From Nitrospirota bacterium (GTDB taxonomy: Bacteria; Nitrospirota; JACRHJ01), in contig JACRHJ010000023.1 of the NCBI GenBank assembly GCA_016212105.1, forward strand, positions 1 through 43,513: DNA of 43,513 nucleotides, written 5' to 3'. This document shows positions 34,189 to 42,225 of the stretch, piece by piece. Position 1 is the stretch's first letter. Every line of letters begins with the position of its first letter. Both the position numbers and the translations under genes were made by a program. The notes beneath the pieces were generated by a model. It saw nothing but the letters and a program-made list of their open reading frames with translations. It searched no databases and was not told where the DNA came from.

Positions 34189-35673
34189 TTATGCCTTTTC
34201 GCTATTGAGCCTTTTCTCTATCGCATCGCGTGCCGCTTCCCGGTCGTCGAAGTGGAACTTCCTGTCGCCTATTATCTGGTAGTCTTCGTGCCCCTTGCCC
34301 GCGAGGAGCACCGTGTCGCCTTCGCGCGCGAGTCCGACGGCGAAGGCAATCGCCTCGGCGCGGTCGGTTATGATGAAGAGCGTCTCGCCCTTGACCTTCG
34401 AGCCCTCCTCGAACACGCCGGACTCTATCTCCCAGAGTATCTCGACCGGGTCCTCGGAGCGTGGGTTGTCGGATGTCAGCACCAGTATGTCGGAAAGGAG
34501 CGATGCCGCGTAACCCATCTTGGGCCGCTTCGTCCTGTCCCTGTCGCCTCCGCAGCCGAACAGCGTTATGACGCGTCCCTTGGTGAACTCGCGCGCGGCG
34601 GCTATCGCGCGCGCTATCGCGTCGTCCGTGTGCGCGTAGTCCACGAGTACCGCGAAGTCCTGGCCGAGGTCAACCTTCTCGAAACGGCCCGGTACTTCCT
34701 TCATGGAAGAGACGCCCTCGGCCGTCTCTTCCGCCGTCATCCCGAGCACGGTACAGACGGCGGCCGCCGCGAGTATGTTGTATGCGTTGTGCCGCCCCAT
34801 CAGCGGGGAGTCCACCACCGCCTCGCCGTCCGGGGTGACCAGCGTGAACCGTGTCCCCGAGCCGCCGAGAGTCAGGTCTTTCGCCGTGACGTCCGCCGGG
34901 ACGTTTATCCCGTATGTCATGGAGCCGCCGGTCACGGAGGCCACGAGGTCCCAGCCCTTGGGGTCGTCGAGGTTTATAACGTTCACGCCGGGGTATCCGG
35001 TGAAGAACTCCTTTTTCGCCTCGTAGTAGTCCTCCATCGTGCCGTGGTAGTCCAGGTGGTCCTGGGTGAAGTTCGTGAACACCTTTACCTTGAACGTGCA
35101 GCCCGCGATGCGCCTGAGCGAGACCGCGTGCGAGGAGACCTCCATCACGGCATAACCCGCGCCGGCGTCCCGCATCTCGGCGAGGAGCCCCTGCAGGTCC
35201 ACGGACTCGGGCGTGGTGTTCGGCGCGGGCAGCGTCTTCCCGCCTATCTGGTAGCTTATCGTACCGAGGAGGCCGACCGAGCGGCCCGCGTGCTCGAGCG
35301 CCGCCCTTATCAGGTACGCGGTCGTCGTCTTGCCGTTCGTGCCGGTGATGCCGATGACCTTCATGGACTCGGACGGCCTGCCGTTAAGCTCCGCGGCCAT
35401 CAGCGCCATGGCGACCCGCGCGTCCGGCACGAGCGCGGAGGCCACGCCTTTCGGCGCCCGTGCGTCCGGGTCGTCGTACACGACGGCGGCCGCGCCCTTC
35501 GCCGCCGCGGCGGCCATGTAGTCCGTCCCCTTCGTCTTCAGGCCACGGACCGCGACGAACGCGCATCCGGGGACGGCCTTCCTCGAGTCGTAGACGACGG
35601 ACGATATATCCGTACCCAGGTCTCCCCCGGCGCCCAGCACGGCCACGTCTTTGAGGAGCCGGGAAAGCATCAT
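34189..35673 (-). CDS. murE: UDP-MurNAc-L-Ala-D-Glu--2,6-diaminopimelate ligase
   Basis: Adds the third stem residue. The 494-aa protein has YDSRKAVPGCAFVAVRG, the P-loop [15 protein letters not shown], the TQDHLDYHGTME motif and DNPRSEDP, whose DNPR sequence marks meso-diaminopimelate ligases in the family. This supports an A1-gamma-type, Gram-negative wall. Two ATGs are adjacent (35673 and 35670); the first overlaps the ftsI stop as ATGA. Confidence 0.95.
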   Translation of the reverse strand: MMLSRLLKDVAVLGAGGDLGTDISSVVYDSRKAVPGCAFVAVRGLKTKGTDYMAAAAAKGAAAVVYDDPDARAPKGVASALVPDARVAMALMAAELNGRPSESMKVIGITGTNGKTTTAYLIRAALEHAGRSVGLLGTISYQIGGKTLPAPNTTPESVDLQGLLAEMRDAGAGYAVMEVSSHAVSLRRIAGCTFKVKVFTNFTQDHLDYHGTMEDYYEAKKEFFTGYPGVNVINLDDPKGWDLVASVTGGSMTYGINVPADVTAKDLTLGGSGTRFTLVTPDGEAVVDSPLMGRHNAYNILAAAAVCTVLGMTAEETAEGVSSMKEVPGRFEKVDLGQDFAVLVDYAHTDDAIARAIAAAREFTKGRVITLFGCGGDRDRTKRPKMGYAASLLSDILVLTSDNPRSEDPVEILWEIESGVFEEGSKVKGETLFIITDRAEAIAFAVGLAREGDTVLLAGKGHEDYQIIGDRKFHFDDREAARDAIEKRLNSEKA

Positions 35674-37454
35674 CTGCCCTGGCCCTCCACGAGGACCGTC
35701 TGCTCGGGCATCCTGGTCGGAACCTTCATGTAGGTCAGCGCGCCGAGCGCGATGCTCCGGAACGCGGGCGCGGCGACCAGGCCGCCGTAGTGCTGTCCGT
35801 GCGGCTCGTTGACCACCACCAGTATGGAGACCTTGGGCGACTCGGCCGGCACGAACCCGACGAACGAGGACATGAACTTCTCCTTCGAATAGCGCCTGAT
35901 GGCTGGGTCGAACTTCTGGGCGGTGCCTGTTTTGCCGGCGACCTGGTAGCCCCTGATGTTCGCCTCGAGCGCGGTGCCGCCCTCCTCGACGACGGTGGAC
36001 ATGATCTTCGTCATCGTCTTCGCGGTCGCGCCGGAGACCACCCTTCTCAGCCTGTTGGGCTGCTTCTTCATCAGCACCGTCCCGTCCGCGGAACGGACCT
36101 CGGAGACTATGTAGGGCTCGCAGTACCAGCCGCCGTTGGCTATGCAGTTTACCGCGGTCAGGACCTGGAGCGGCGTCACCGAGACCTCCTGCCCGAAGGC
36201 CACCGACGCGATGGAGACGCCGGACCAGTCCTTCACGTCCCGGAGGAGGCCGGGGTTCTCGCCGGGCAGGTCCACGCCGGTCTTCGCGCCGAACCCGAAG
36301 GCCTGCGCGTAGCCGTGGAGCCTGTCGTCGCCGAGCCGGAGCGCTATCTTCACCGTCCCGACGTTGTCGCTCTTCTGTATTACCTCGGAAAACGTCAGGC
36401 TCTTCGGGTTCTCCTCCTTGTGGGAGTTGTGTATTATCCTGCCACCGACCTCTATCTGGTTCTCGCCCCGGTTGACCGTGTCGGACGGCCTGTATATGCC
36501 TTCCTCGAGCGCGGCCGCGGCCGTCACCAGCTTGAAGGTCGAGCCGGGCTCGTACGGGTCGGTGACCGCGCGGTTCCGCCAGTTGTCCGCCTTCGTGCCC
36601 TGCCAGCTGTTGGGGTTGAAGCCCGGCCGGTTGGCCATTGCGAGCACCTCTCCCGTGTTCGGGTCCATCACTATGGCGGTCGCGGATATCGGGCTGAACT
36701 CCGCCATGATCCTGTCCAGCTCCTTTTCGGCTATGTACTGGACCTTCTCGTCTATCGTCAGGGTCACGTCGCATCCGGGCTTCGGGGCGACGTAACCTTC
36801 CTCTATGGAGAGGACGTCCTTGCCGCTCCCGTCCTTCTCTACCGCGGCCTGGCCGGCTATCCCGCCGACGTAAACCTCGTAGCTCGCCTCAAGGCCTTCG
36901 AGGCCCTTGCTGTCCGTGCCGGTGAAGCCGAGCACGTGGGCCGCGAGAGCCTTCTTGGGGTAGTACCTCCTGCTGTCCGGGAGCCAGCCTATGAGCTTGG
37001 GGGGGAGCCCAGCCGCGTCTATCCTCTCCGGCACCCCGGGGTCCACCTTCCTCGCCAGCCAGACGAACTTCCTGCCTCCGGAGAGCCTGTCCTCAAGCTC
37101 GCGGGCGTCAATGCCGAGTATCGGGGCCAGCCTCCCGGCCGCGTCGCCGGGGTTTTCCGAGTTGGCCGGGACGCCGTACAGCGACTTGGCGTCCATGCTG
37201 ACCGCAAGCTCGCGGCCGTTCCTGTCGTAGATGGTGCCGCGCCGGGGGGGGAGGTCGGCGACCTCGGTCTGCTGTCTCGAAGCCATCGCCGCGAGGTCGG
37301 ACTGCCTTATCACCTGCAGGTACACGAGCCTCGCGGTAATCCCTATGTATCCGAGGGCGAGCAGGGCGGCGATGAGCATCACCCGGCCCTTCGTGTTGAC
37401 CTTCCTGGCCGCGCCCGTGCCGGCCTGGCGCCTGCCGGTACCGCCTGCCGCCAC
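35670..37454 (-). CDS. ftsI: septal transpeptidase FtsI (PBP3-type)
   Basis: A class B penicillin-binding protein of 594 aa that cross-links septal peptidoglycan. A short basic start, one membrane helix (about 25-45), a dimerisation domain (RRGTIYDRNGRELAVS) and the transpeptidase domain with STFK (about 308), SDN (about 363) and KTGTAQ (about 492). No PASTA domains. The start is GTG 37454, three bases after the ftsL stop; the upstream alternative would lack the basic start. Confidence 0.94.
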   Translation of the reverse strand: MAAGGTGRRQAGTGAARKVNTKGRVMLIAALLALGYIGITARLVYLQVIRQSDLAAMASRQQTEVADLPPRRGTIYDRNGRELAVSMDAKSLYGVPANSENPGDAAGRLAPILGIDARELEDRLSGGRKFVWLARKVDPGVPERIDAAGLPPKLIGWLPDSRRYYPKKALAAHVLGFTGTDSKGLEGLEASYEVYVGGIAGQAAVEKDGSGKDVLSIEEGYVAPKPGCDVTLTIDEKVQYIAEKELDRIMAEFSPISATAIVMDPNTGEVLAMANRPGFNPNSWQGTKADNWRNRAVTDPYEPGSTFKLVTAAAALEEGIYRPSDTVNRGENQIEVGGRIIHNSHKEENPKSLTFSEVIQKSDNVGTVKIALRLGDDRLHGYAQAFGFGAKTGVDLPGENPGLLRDVKDWSGVSIASVAFGQEVSVTPLQVLTAVNCIANGGWYCEPYIVSEVRSADGTVLMKKQPNRLRRVVSGATAKTMTKIMSTVVEEGGTALEANIRGYQVAGKTGTAQKFDPAIRRYSKEKFMSSFVGFVPAESPKVSILVVVNEPHGQHYGGLVAAPAFRSIALGALTYMKVPTRMPEQTVLVEGQGR

Positions 37455-37456
37455 GC

Positions 37457-37849
37457 TCAGGACCTGTCTGGCGAGGCCTCGGACCTCTCGGCCCGCTTCG
37501 CCGGGTCCGGAGACGCCCCCTTGCCCTTGCCGACCACCCTGACCACGACCATCTGGGAGTCGTCCGCGGGCCTCATGCCGATGGAGTTCCTTGCGATGTC
37601 GTCTATCCTGTCAGGCGAGGTGAGCGAGGCCCGCTCGATGAGGAGCGCGCGGTTAACGCTGGCCAGCGCGTCCTTGTCCTTCTTCAGGCCCTCTATCTCG
37701 TAGCCGATGGTTATCACTTGGTTGGCCATCCAGACGCAGGCTATGGCCGTCACGACCAGGACGACCAGGACGCCGAAGGCGCCGGTCTTCCTGAAGATGC
37801 GTGCCTTCCTGAGCCGGCCGGCCGATATGCTTGAGAAACCGTTCTCCAT
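37457..37849 (-). CDS. ftsL: cell division protein FtsL
   Basis: A 130-aa bitopic protein: about 24 cytoplasmic residues, one helix (about 25-44, VLVVLVVTAIACVWMANQVI), a coiled coil (about 45-85, YEIEGLKKDKDALASVNRAL) and a short tail. Sequence conservation in this family is low, so the call relies on topology and the place between rsmH and ftsI. AAGGGGGCG precedes ATG 37849. Confidence 0.85.
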   Translation of the reverse strand: MENGFSSISAGRLRKARIFRKTGAFGVLVVLVVTAIACVWMANQVITIGYEIEGLKKDKDALASVNRALLIERASLTSPDRIDDIARNSIGMRPADDSQMVVVRVVGKGKGASPDPAKRAERSEASPDRS

Positions 37850-37859
37850 CCACGCCCCC

Positions 37860-38807
37860 TTACAGCCTTTCGGCCGCCCTGAGCCTCGCGCTTCTCGCGC
37901 TGGGGTTCAGGCTGGTCTCCGCATCGCCCGGCTCGACGGGCTTCTTCGTCAGCGCCTTGAGCCGGGGCCGTTTGCCGCAAACGCATACAGGGAAGTCCGG
38001 CGGGCAGGTGCAGCCCCGCGACCATTCCCTGAACTTCTCCTTTACTATCCTGTCCTCCAGCGAGTGGTAGGATATGACCACCGCCCGCCCGCCGGGCTTC
38101 AGCATCCCGAGCATGCCTTCGAGGCCATCCCTGAGCGACCCCATCTCGTCGTTCACGTAAATCCTGAGCGCCTGGAACGTCCTCGTCGCCGGGTGCGTCC
38201 TCGGCGGCCAGAACTTCCTCGGTATCGCCCGCTTGACCTCTTCCGCCAGTTCCAGCGTCGTCTCTATTGGCGCTGTGCGGGTCCTCTCGGCTATGCGCCT
38301 CGCTATGGACTTCGCCCAGCGCTCCTCGCCGAACCGGAATATTATCTTTGTGAGTTCCGCCTCGTCCAGCTCCTTGAGGACCTCGGCCGCCGTCCTGCCG
38401 GTCTCGCGGTCCATCCTCATGTCGAGCGGGGCGTCGTTCATGAAGCTGAAGCCTCGTCCGGCCACCTTGAGCTGCATGGACGAGACGCCCAGGTCCATCA
38501 GGAAACCGTCCAGGACGCCATCCGGCTCCATGGCTCCCGCGGCCCTGATGTTCGCGGCCGCGTCCCGGAACTCGCTCTTTATTATCGTCAGCCTGCCGGA
38601 GAACCTGTCGAGCCGCGCGCGGGCTATCTCTATCGCTTCCGTGTCCCTGTCGAGGCCGACAAGACGTCCGCCATGGCTGAGCCTTTCGAGTATAGCCTCC
38701 GCGTGTCCCCCGAGCCCCAGCGTCAGGTCCGCGTACAGGCCTTCGGGCTTTATGCCGAGCCAATGGACCGACTCGGACAATAGGACGGGGATGTGCTCCG
38801 CGGACAC
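37860..38807 (-). CDS. rsmH: 16S rRNA m4C1402 methyltransferase RsmH
   Basis: Methylates N4 of C1402 in 16S rRNA using S-adenosylmethionine. The 315-aa protein has the typical start HIPVLLSESVHWL, the SAM motif ADLTLGLGGHAEAIL, the FLMDLGVSSMQL segment and SYHSLEDRIVK near the end. The start is GTG 38807, immediately after the mraZ stop, so translation is coupled. Confidence 0.95.
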   Translation of the reverse strand: MSAEHIPVLLSESVHWLGIKPEGLYADLTLGLGGHAEAILERLSHGGRLVGLDRDTEAIEIARARLDRFSGRLTIIKSEFRDAAANIRAAGAMEPDGVLDGFLMDLGVSSMQLKVAGRGFSFMNDAPLDMRMDRETGRTAAEVLKELDEAELTKIIFRFGEERWAKSIARRIAERTRTAPIETTLELAEEVKRAIPRKFWPPRTHPATRTFQALRIYVNDEMGSLRDGLEGMLGMLKPGGRAVVISYHSLEDRIVKEKFREWSRGCTCPPDFPVCVCGKRPRLKALTKKPVEPGDAETSLNPSARSARLRAAERL

Positions 38808-39263
38808 CTAAAACCCGATTGCGGCTACGGCGTCGCGTATCGCGGCGCTGTCCGCTTCGGCGTTCTCGCGCAGGTAGGTCTCCGGGTCCCAGAGCTCGAT
38901 GCGCTCGCCCATGCCGACAAGGGCTACCTCGCGGCCGAGCCCGGCGTACTCCTTCAGCGCGGGCGGCACGAGCACCCTGCCCTGCGCGTCCAGCTCGCAG
39001 ACCTTGGCGGAGGAGTAGTACATCCTCTTGAACTTGATGACCTGCGGGTTTGTCTTCGCCAGCTCCGCGAGGGCGGCGTCGAGCTTGTTCCATTCATCCA
39101 CGGGGTAGGCGACGAGGCAGCGGTCATAGTGCTTCATCAGGACGAGCTTGTCGTCGTAGCGTTCGGACAGGACCTCTCTGAAGTCGGCCGGGATGCTGAC
39201 CCGGCCTTTCGCGTCGAGGCTGTAGTTGTGGTGTCCGATGAACCGGTCTATGAGCGCGGCCAT
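38808..39263 (-). CDS. mraZ: transcriptional regulator MraZ
   Basis: First gene of the dcw operon and its repressor. The 151-aa protein has two SpoVT-AbrB-like domains, each with the DNA-contact motif (LDAKGRVSIPADFRE at about 17-31 and LDAQGRVLVPPALKEY at about 92-107). It should bind the three TGGGN boxes at 39331-39355. ATG 39263 is chosen because the family starts about 15 residues before the first motif. Confidence 0.95.
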   Translation of the reverse strand: MAALIDRFIGHHNYSLDAKGRVSIPADFREVLSERYDDKLVLMKHYDRCLVAYPVDEWNKLDAALAELAKTNPQVIKFKRMYYSSAKVCELDAQGRVLVPPALKEYAGLGREVALVGMGERIELWDPETYLRENAEADSAAIRDAVAAIGF

Positions 39264-39330
39264 CCTGGATATCCTCTTGGGTACGATTAGGTGTGATGGA
39301 AAACCGTCGGGGACCCGGGCCGTCGCCCTT

Positions 39331-39355
39331 ACCCACACTTCCCCACGATTCCCCA
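39331..39355 (-). promoter_or_regulatory. MraZ operator (three TGGGN boxes)
   Basis: Minus strand TGGGG, TGGGG and TGGGT at exact 10-bp periods (39351-39355, 39341-39345, 39331-39335). They lie just downstream of the promoter -10, the arrangement known for MraZ repression in other bacteria. Confidence 0.9.
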
Positions 39356-39364
39356 CTTTTGGAG

Positions 39365-39393
39365 AGTATACAGTTTGAAAATGGGCTTGTCAA
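39365..39393 (-). promoter_or_regulatory. main sigma-70 promoter of the dcw operon
   Basis: TTGACA (39388-39393) and TATACT (39365-39370) on the minus strand, 17 bp apart. The start point is expected near 39358, just before the MraZ boxes. Confidence 0.85.
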
Positions 39394-39497
39394 GAGAATA
39401 TCCATGTTTTTATTATGAGTTAGTGGTCTATAGGGGCCTCCCCGGACGGGCGTCCGTAACGGCCGGGCGAGATGTTGGTGCCGGCCCGGCTCTCTAT

Positions 39498-39544
39498 ACA
39501 AGATATTGCATAACATTATAAAACAATTCGATATCTTGTGTCAA
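39498..39544 (-). promoter_or_regulatory. second upstream promoter with flanking inverted repeat
   Basis: Consensus TTGACA (39539-39544) and TATAAT (39515-39520) on the minus strand, 18 bp apart. A perfect 9-bp inverted repeat (ACAAGATAT 39498-39506, ATATCTTGT 39531-39539) brackets the -10 and start point. The transcript would begin near 39508, form several GC hairpins (for example GCCGGGC/GCCCGGC near 39465-39490) and run into mraZ. Confidence 0.65.
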
Positions 39545-39816
39545 AGCAATTCTGTCGGGATTGTTCGGTGAGGGACGTCCGGGGAAGGGGGGAAAATGGG
39601 GGAATTATGACAGAAGCAGATTCCTCGACTGCGCTCGGAATGACAGTCAAAGGAGGAGATTGCCGCGTCGTCCCGCGAAACGCGGGACTCCTCGCAATGA
39701 CAAAAAAGGGGCCGACGCGATGGTCGGCCCCTGCACAAGAAGTCACTGGATTCCCGCGTTCGCGGGAATGACGCTCTTTATTCACGAACACGAAACACGA
39801 ACACGGTGCACGTATT
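39545..39816. repeat. repeat-filled spacer after the FtsZ-like gene
   Basis: No gene is seen. It includes a GATTCCTCGACTGCGCTCGG unit (39620-39645, related unit near 42105), one CGGGAAT palindrome (39744-39773) and TTCACGAACACGAAACACGA... (25 bp, 39781-39805), which is identical to 42186-42210. Confidence 0.7.
39702..39731 (-). terminator. rho-independent terminator of the FtsZ-like gene
   Basis: On the minus strand GGGGCCGAC pairs with GTCGGCCCC around a 6-base loop and six T follow (39702-39707). It lies about 90 bp after the gene and isolates it from the dcw operon. Confidence 0.8.
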
Positions 39817-41166
39817 CTATTGAACCGTCCCCTCGGCGGCGGCGGATATACGCCTGAGCGCCTTCGCGGCCTCCATCCGGACCTCCTCGTCCGGGTCGTT
39901 CAGGAGCGATATGACGACGGACGAGGTCTTGGGGTCGGCCTTCTCGCCGAGCGCGGCGACGGCCCTCTTCCTGACCTCCTTGTCCGGGTCCTTGAGGTAT
40001 GCCATCAGGTTGTTCTGCTTGTTCGCCATCGAGGCCTTGTCGTCGAAGGCCGGCGTGTCCTCGAAGAAGAACTCCATGCTCTCTATCTCGGTCAGGTCGA
40101 GAGTCGGCATCCTCTGCTTGACCTTCTGCGCGAGGTGCTGGCCCTCTATCGCGGCCTGGGACATCAGGTTGATTATCCTGTTCGGCAGGGACAGACGGCC
40201 GAGCATCGTGAATATTTTCACCGGGCCCGGCTCCTTCATCTGGTATATGCCGGTATATACCGCCGCGCCCTGCGTTATCTTCTTGATGGACTGGTTGAGC
40301 TTCTCCATGATGTTCGCGGAGGAGCGCTCCAGCACGTCCGCGGGCGCGTAGAATATGACGGCAGCGAGCGACGCGGTGGTGTAGTCGAAGCCCTCCGCGA
40401 GGAGCCCGGACGAGTCCCAGATATGCTTGAGCCTGCTGAATATGGCGTCCTCGGTGATGCCGCCGTCTACCTTGACGGAGGCCGCGCCGAAGACCGTCAC
40501 GCCGCCGGACAGGAAGACCTTCCTGAAGTCCTCCGAGTCGAAGCTCCGTATCGAGATGGACTTCTGCTCGTCGTTCGTGCTGTTGAACTCGGCGAGCGTC
40601 CTGGCCACGAGCTGGTTGGCCTTCGAGTAAAAGTCGGCGATGCTCGCATCCGGGAATATCTTCAGGATCTTGTTGTTGTCCACGATTATGAGGCTTGCCA
40701 GCTTCGAGCGGATGATGTTGTTCAGGCCGTATATCGCGTTGACCTTCGTTATGCCGGACTCGCTCTCGGTCGGTATCGTCACGAGACACGCGACCGGCAG
40801 GCCGGAGGGCGCGAGCAGGTTCACCAGGTCGCCGAGGTTCGAGCCCGTGCCGCCGCCCATCCCGCCCGCGAGGAGCAGGACGTCCGCCCCGCGCGAGAGC
40901 GTCTTGACCCGCTCAAGTATCTTGTCGCGGTTCGACAGCACCGACTTCTGGCCGAGCCGCCTGTCCTTGCCCGCGCCGTTACGCCCGGACAGGCCTATGT
41001 GCACACGGAAGTCCTTGGGTACCGCTGTCAGGTCCTTGAGGTCCGTGGTGGACGTGTTCAGCGCGATAGCCCTGTACCCCAGGCGCGCGAACTCGTCCGC
41101 GAAGTTTCCGCCGCACTGGCCCAGGCCTACGACGACGATCTTGAGGTGGTGCTGCTGCTGTTCCAT
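39817..41166 (-). CDS. divergent tubulin/FtsZ-like GTPase with C-terminal HEAT repeats
   Basis: A 449-aa protein, distinct from the true FtsZ at 18980. It opens with VVVGLGQCGGNFADEF (residues 11-26), closer to the GQAGG/GQCGN form of CetZ and tubulins than to FtsZ's GGGGN. The GTP signature is GGMGGGTGS (101-109). A weak T7-loop counterpart, SFDSED (208-213), keeps two Asp of the NxDxxD pattern. Residues 386-440 form two HEAT repeats (DPDKEVRKRAVAALGE and DPDEEVRMEAAKALRR). No FtsA-binding end peptide exists. GGGAGG precedes ATG 41166; it has its own promoter and terminator. Function unknown; it may polymerise, or act as a GTP-switched scaffold. Confidence 0.85.
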   Translation of the reverse strand: MEQQQHHLKIVVVGLGQCGGNFADEFARLGYRAIALNTSTTDLKDLTAVPKDFRVHIGLSGRNGAGKDRRLGQKSVLSNRDKILERVKTLSRGADVLLLAGGMGGGTGSNLGDLVNLLAPSGLPVACLVTIPTESESGITKVNAIYGLNNIIRSKLASLIIVDNNKILKIFPDASIADFYSKANQLVARTLAEFNSTNDEQKSISIRSFDSEDFRKVFLSGGVTVFGAASVKVDGGITEDAIFSRLKHIWDSSGLLAEGFDYTTASLAAVIFYAPADVLERSSANIMEKLNQSIKKITQGAAVYTGIYQMKEPGPVKIFTMLGRLSLPNRIINLMSQAAIEGQHLAQKVKQRMPTLDLTEIESMEFFFEDTPAFDDKASMANKQNNLMAYLKDPDKEVRKRAVAALGEKADPKTSSVVISLLNDPDEEVRMEAAKALRRISAAAEGTVQ

Positions 41167-41230
41167 GTATCCTCCCGGAGCCCGCGGGGGCGGTGTGAGA
41201 TTATGCCTGATGCCTTGATAATATTTGGGA

Positions 41231-41259
41231 ATATTAGCACCGGGTATCCGCAAAGTCAA
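41231..41259 (-). promoter_or_regulatory. promoter of the FtsZ-like gene
   Basis: TTGACT (41254-41259) and TAATAT (41231-41236) on the minus strand, 17 bp apart, about 65 bp before the start codon. Confidence 0.7.
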
Positions 41260-41313
41260 TAAATATAGTGCCCGGCGGGCATCGGGTGGGGGGCGGCCCG
41301 CGCCTGATTTGGT

Positions 41314-41342
41314 TTGACAACGAGCGCGCGGGAAAGCATAAT
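41314..41342 (+). promoter_or_regulatory. leaderless promoter of the DedA-like gene
   Basis: TTGACA (41314-41319) and CATAAT (41337-41342), 17 bp apart. The expected start point coincides with ATG 41349, leaving no leader. Confidence 0.7.
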
Positions 41343-41348
41343 AGGGGC

Positions 41349-41957
41349 ATGGAAGCGTTTGTCCTCACATACATCACAGAGTTCACGTACATCGGGATAT
41401 TCGCGTTCCTGATGCTGACCGTGTTCGGGTTCCCGTTCCCGGAGGACGCGGTCCTGCTCCTGTCCGGCGCGGTCGTCGCACAGGGCGTGACGAGCCTCAT
41501 GCCGACGCTCACCATCGCGTATGTCGGCGTCGTGACCGGCGACCTGATACTCTACTATATCGGCAGGAAGTACGGCATAATGCTCGTGCACCACAAGCGG
41601 TTCGGGAAGGTCCTGACGCCGGAGCGGCTGAAGCGCGCGGGCAAGTGGTTCCACAGGTGGGGCAACGCCCTGATATTCTGGGGACGGCACCTGGTCGGAG
41701 TCCGGGCGCAGATATTCCTGTGCGCGGGCGTGTTCAAGCTCTCCGCGAGGCGCGTCATAGCCTACGACTCCGCGTCCGCCTTCGTCGGCGTCCCCGTGAT
41801 GGTCGGGCTCGGGTACGTCTTCGGGAAGAACCTGCCGGCTATACGGCACGCCGTAGCGTCCGGGCACTGGGCGATGTCCATCGCCGCGCTCGGGCTTGCC
41901 GGGGCGTGGGTTTTGTACAGGGTGGTGCGCGGGAGGCGGACTCGGCCCCAGCACTAA
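41349..41957 (+). CDS. DedA family membrane protein
   Basis: A 202-aa protein with about five hydrophobic segments. DedA/SNARE-associated marks are GFPFPEDAVLLLSGAVVAQG near the start, YVGVVTGDLILYYIGRKYG and the basic WFHRWGNALIFWGRHLVGVRAQI segment. Members are flippases for undecaprenyl phosphate or phospholipids in some bacteria, which would fit the nearby wall genes, but the lipid is not known here. There is no ribosome site and the promoter predicts a leaderless mRNA. Confidence 0.88.
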   Translation: MEAFVLTYITEFTYIGIFAFLMLTVFGFPFPEDAVLLLSGAVVAQGVTSLMPTLTIAYVGVVTGDLILYYIGRKYGIMLVHHKRFGKVLTPERLKRAGKWFHRWGNALIFWGRHLVGVRAQIFLCAGVFKLSARRVIAYDSASAFVGVPVMVGLGYVFGKNLPAIRHAVASGHWAMSIAALGLAGAWVLYRVVRGRRTRPQH

Positions 41958-42225
41958 GCACAACCATGCCGTCATTCCCGCGAAAGCGGGAATCCAGCGA
42001 CTTTTGTTTATCTCTGGCGTTGTAAAACCAACCCCCACCCCAACCCTCCCCCTTGAAGGGGGCGGGAGATTCGTTGAGGAGGTAAGTGTGAATCATATAC
42101 AGGCGGATTCTTCGCGTTGCTCAGAATGACACCGTAAGGTCAAACGCAATGGCCGTCGCACGGTTTGGCCACTGCATATAAATCCTTCACGAACACGAAA
42201 CACGAACACGAGACACGGAACTTCC

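Noticed and set aside
39264-39516. Frame running from the second upstream promoter through the MraZ boxes into mraZ
   Set aside because: Encoded residues are low-complexity and overlap promoter and operator; it also reads mraZ in a wrong frame.
39820-41262. Long plus-strand open frame antisense to the FtsZ-like gene (and similar long antisense frames across 19220-20329, 26075-27562 and 35790-37703)
   Set aside because: Composition is rich in Arg, Val, Gly and His as expected for antisense reading of GC-rich genes; no family marks and a well-supported gene lies opposite.
42002-42225. TPP riboswitch before thiD
   Set aside because: The CUGAGA-type conserved core and paired stems were looked for and not found; the spacer is made of dispersed repeats.
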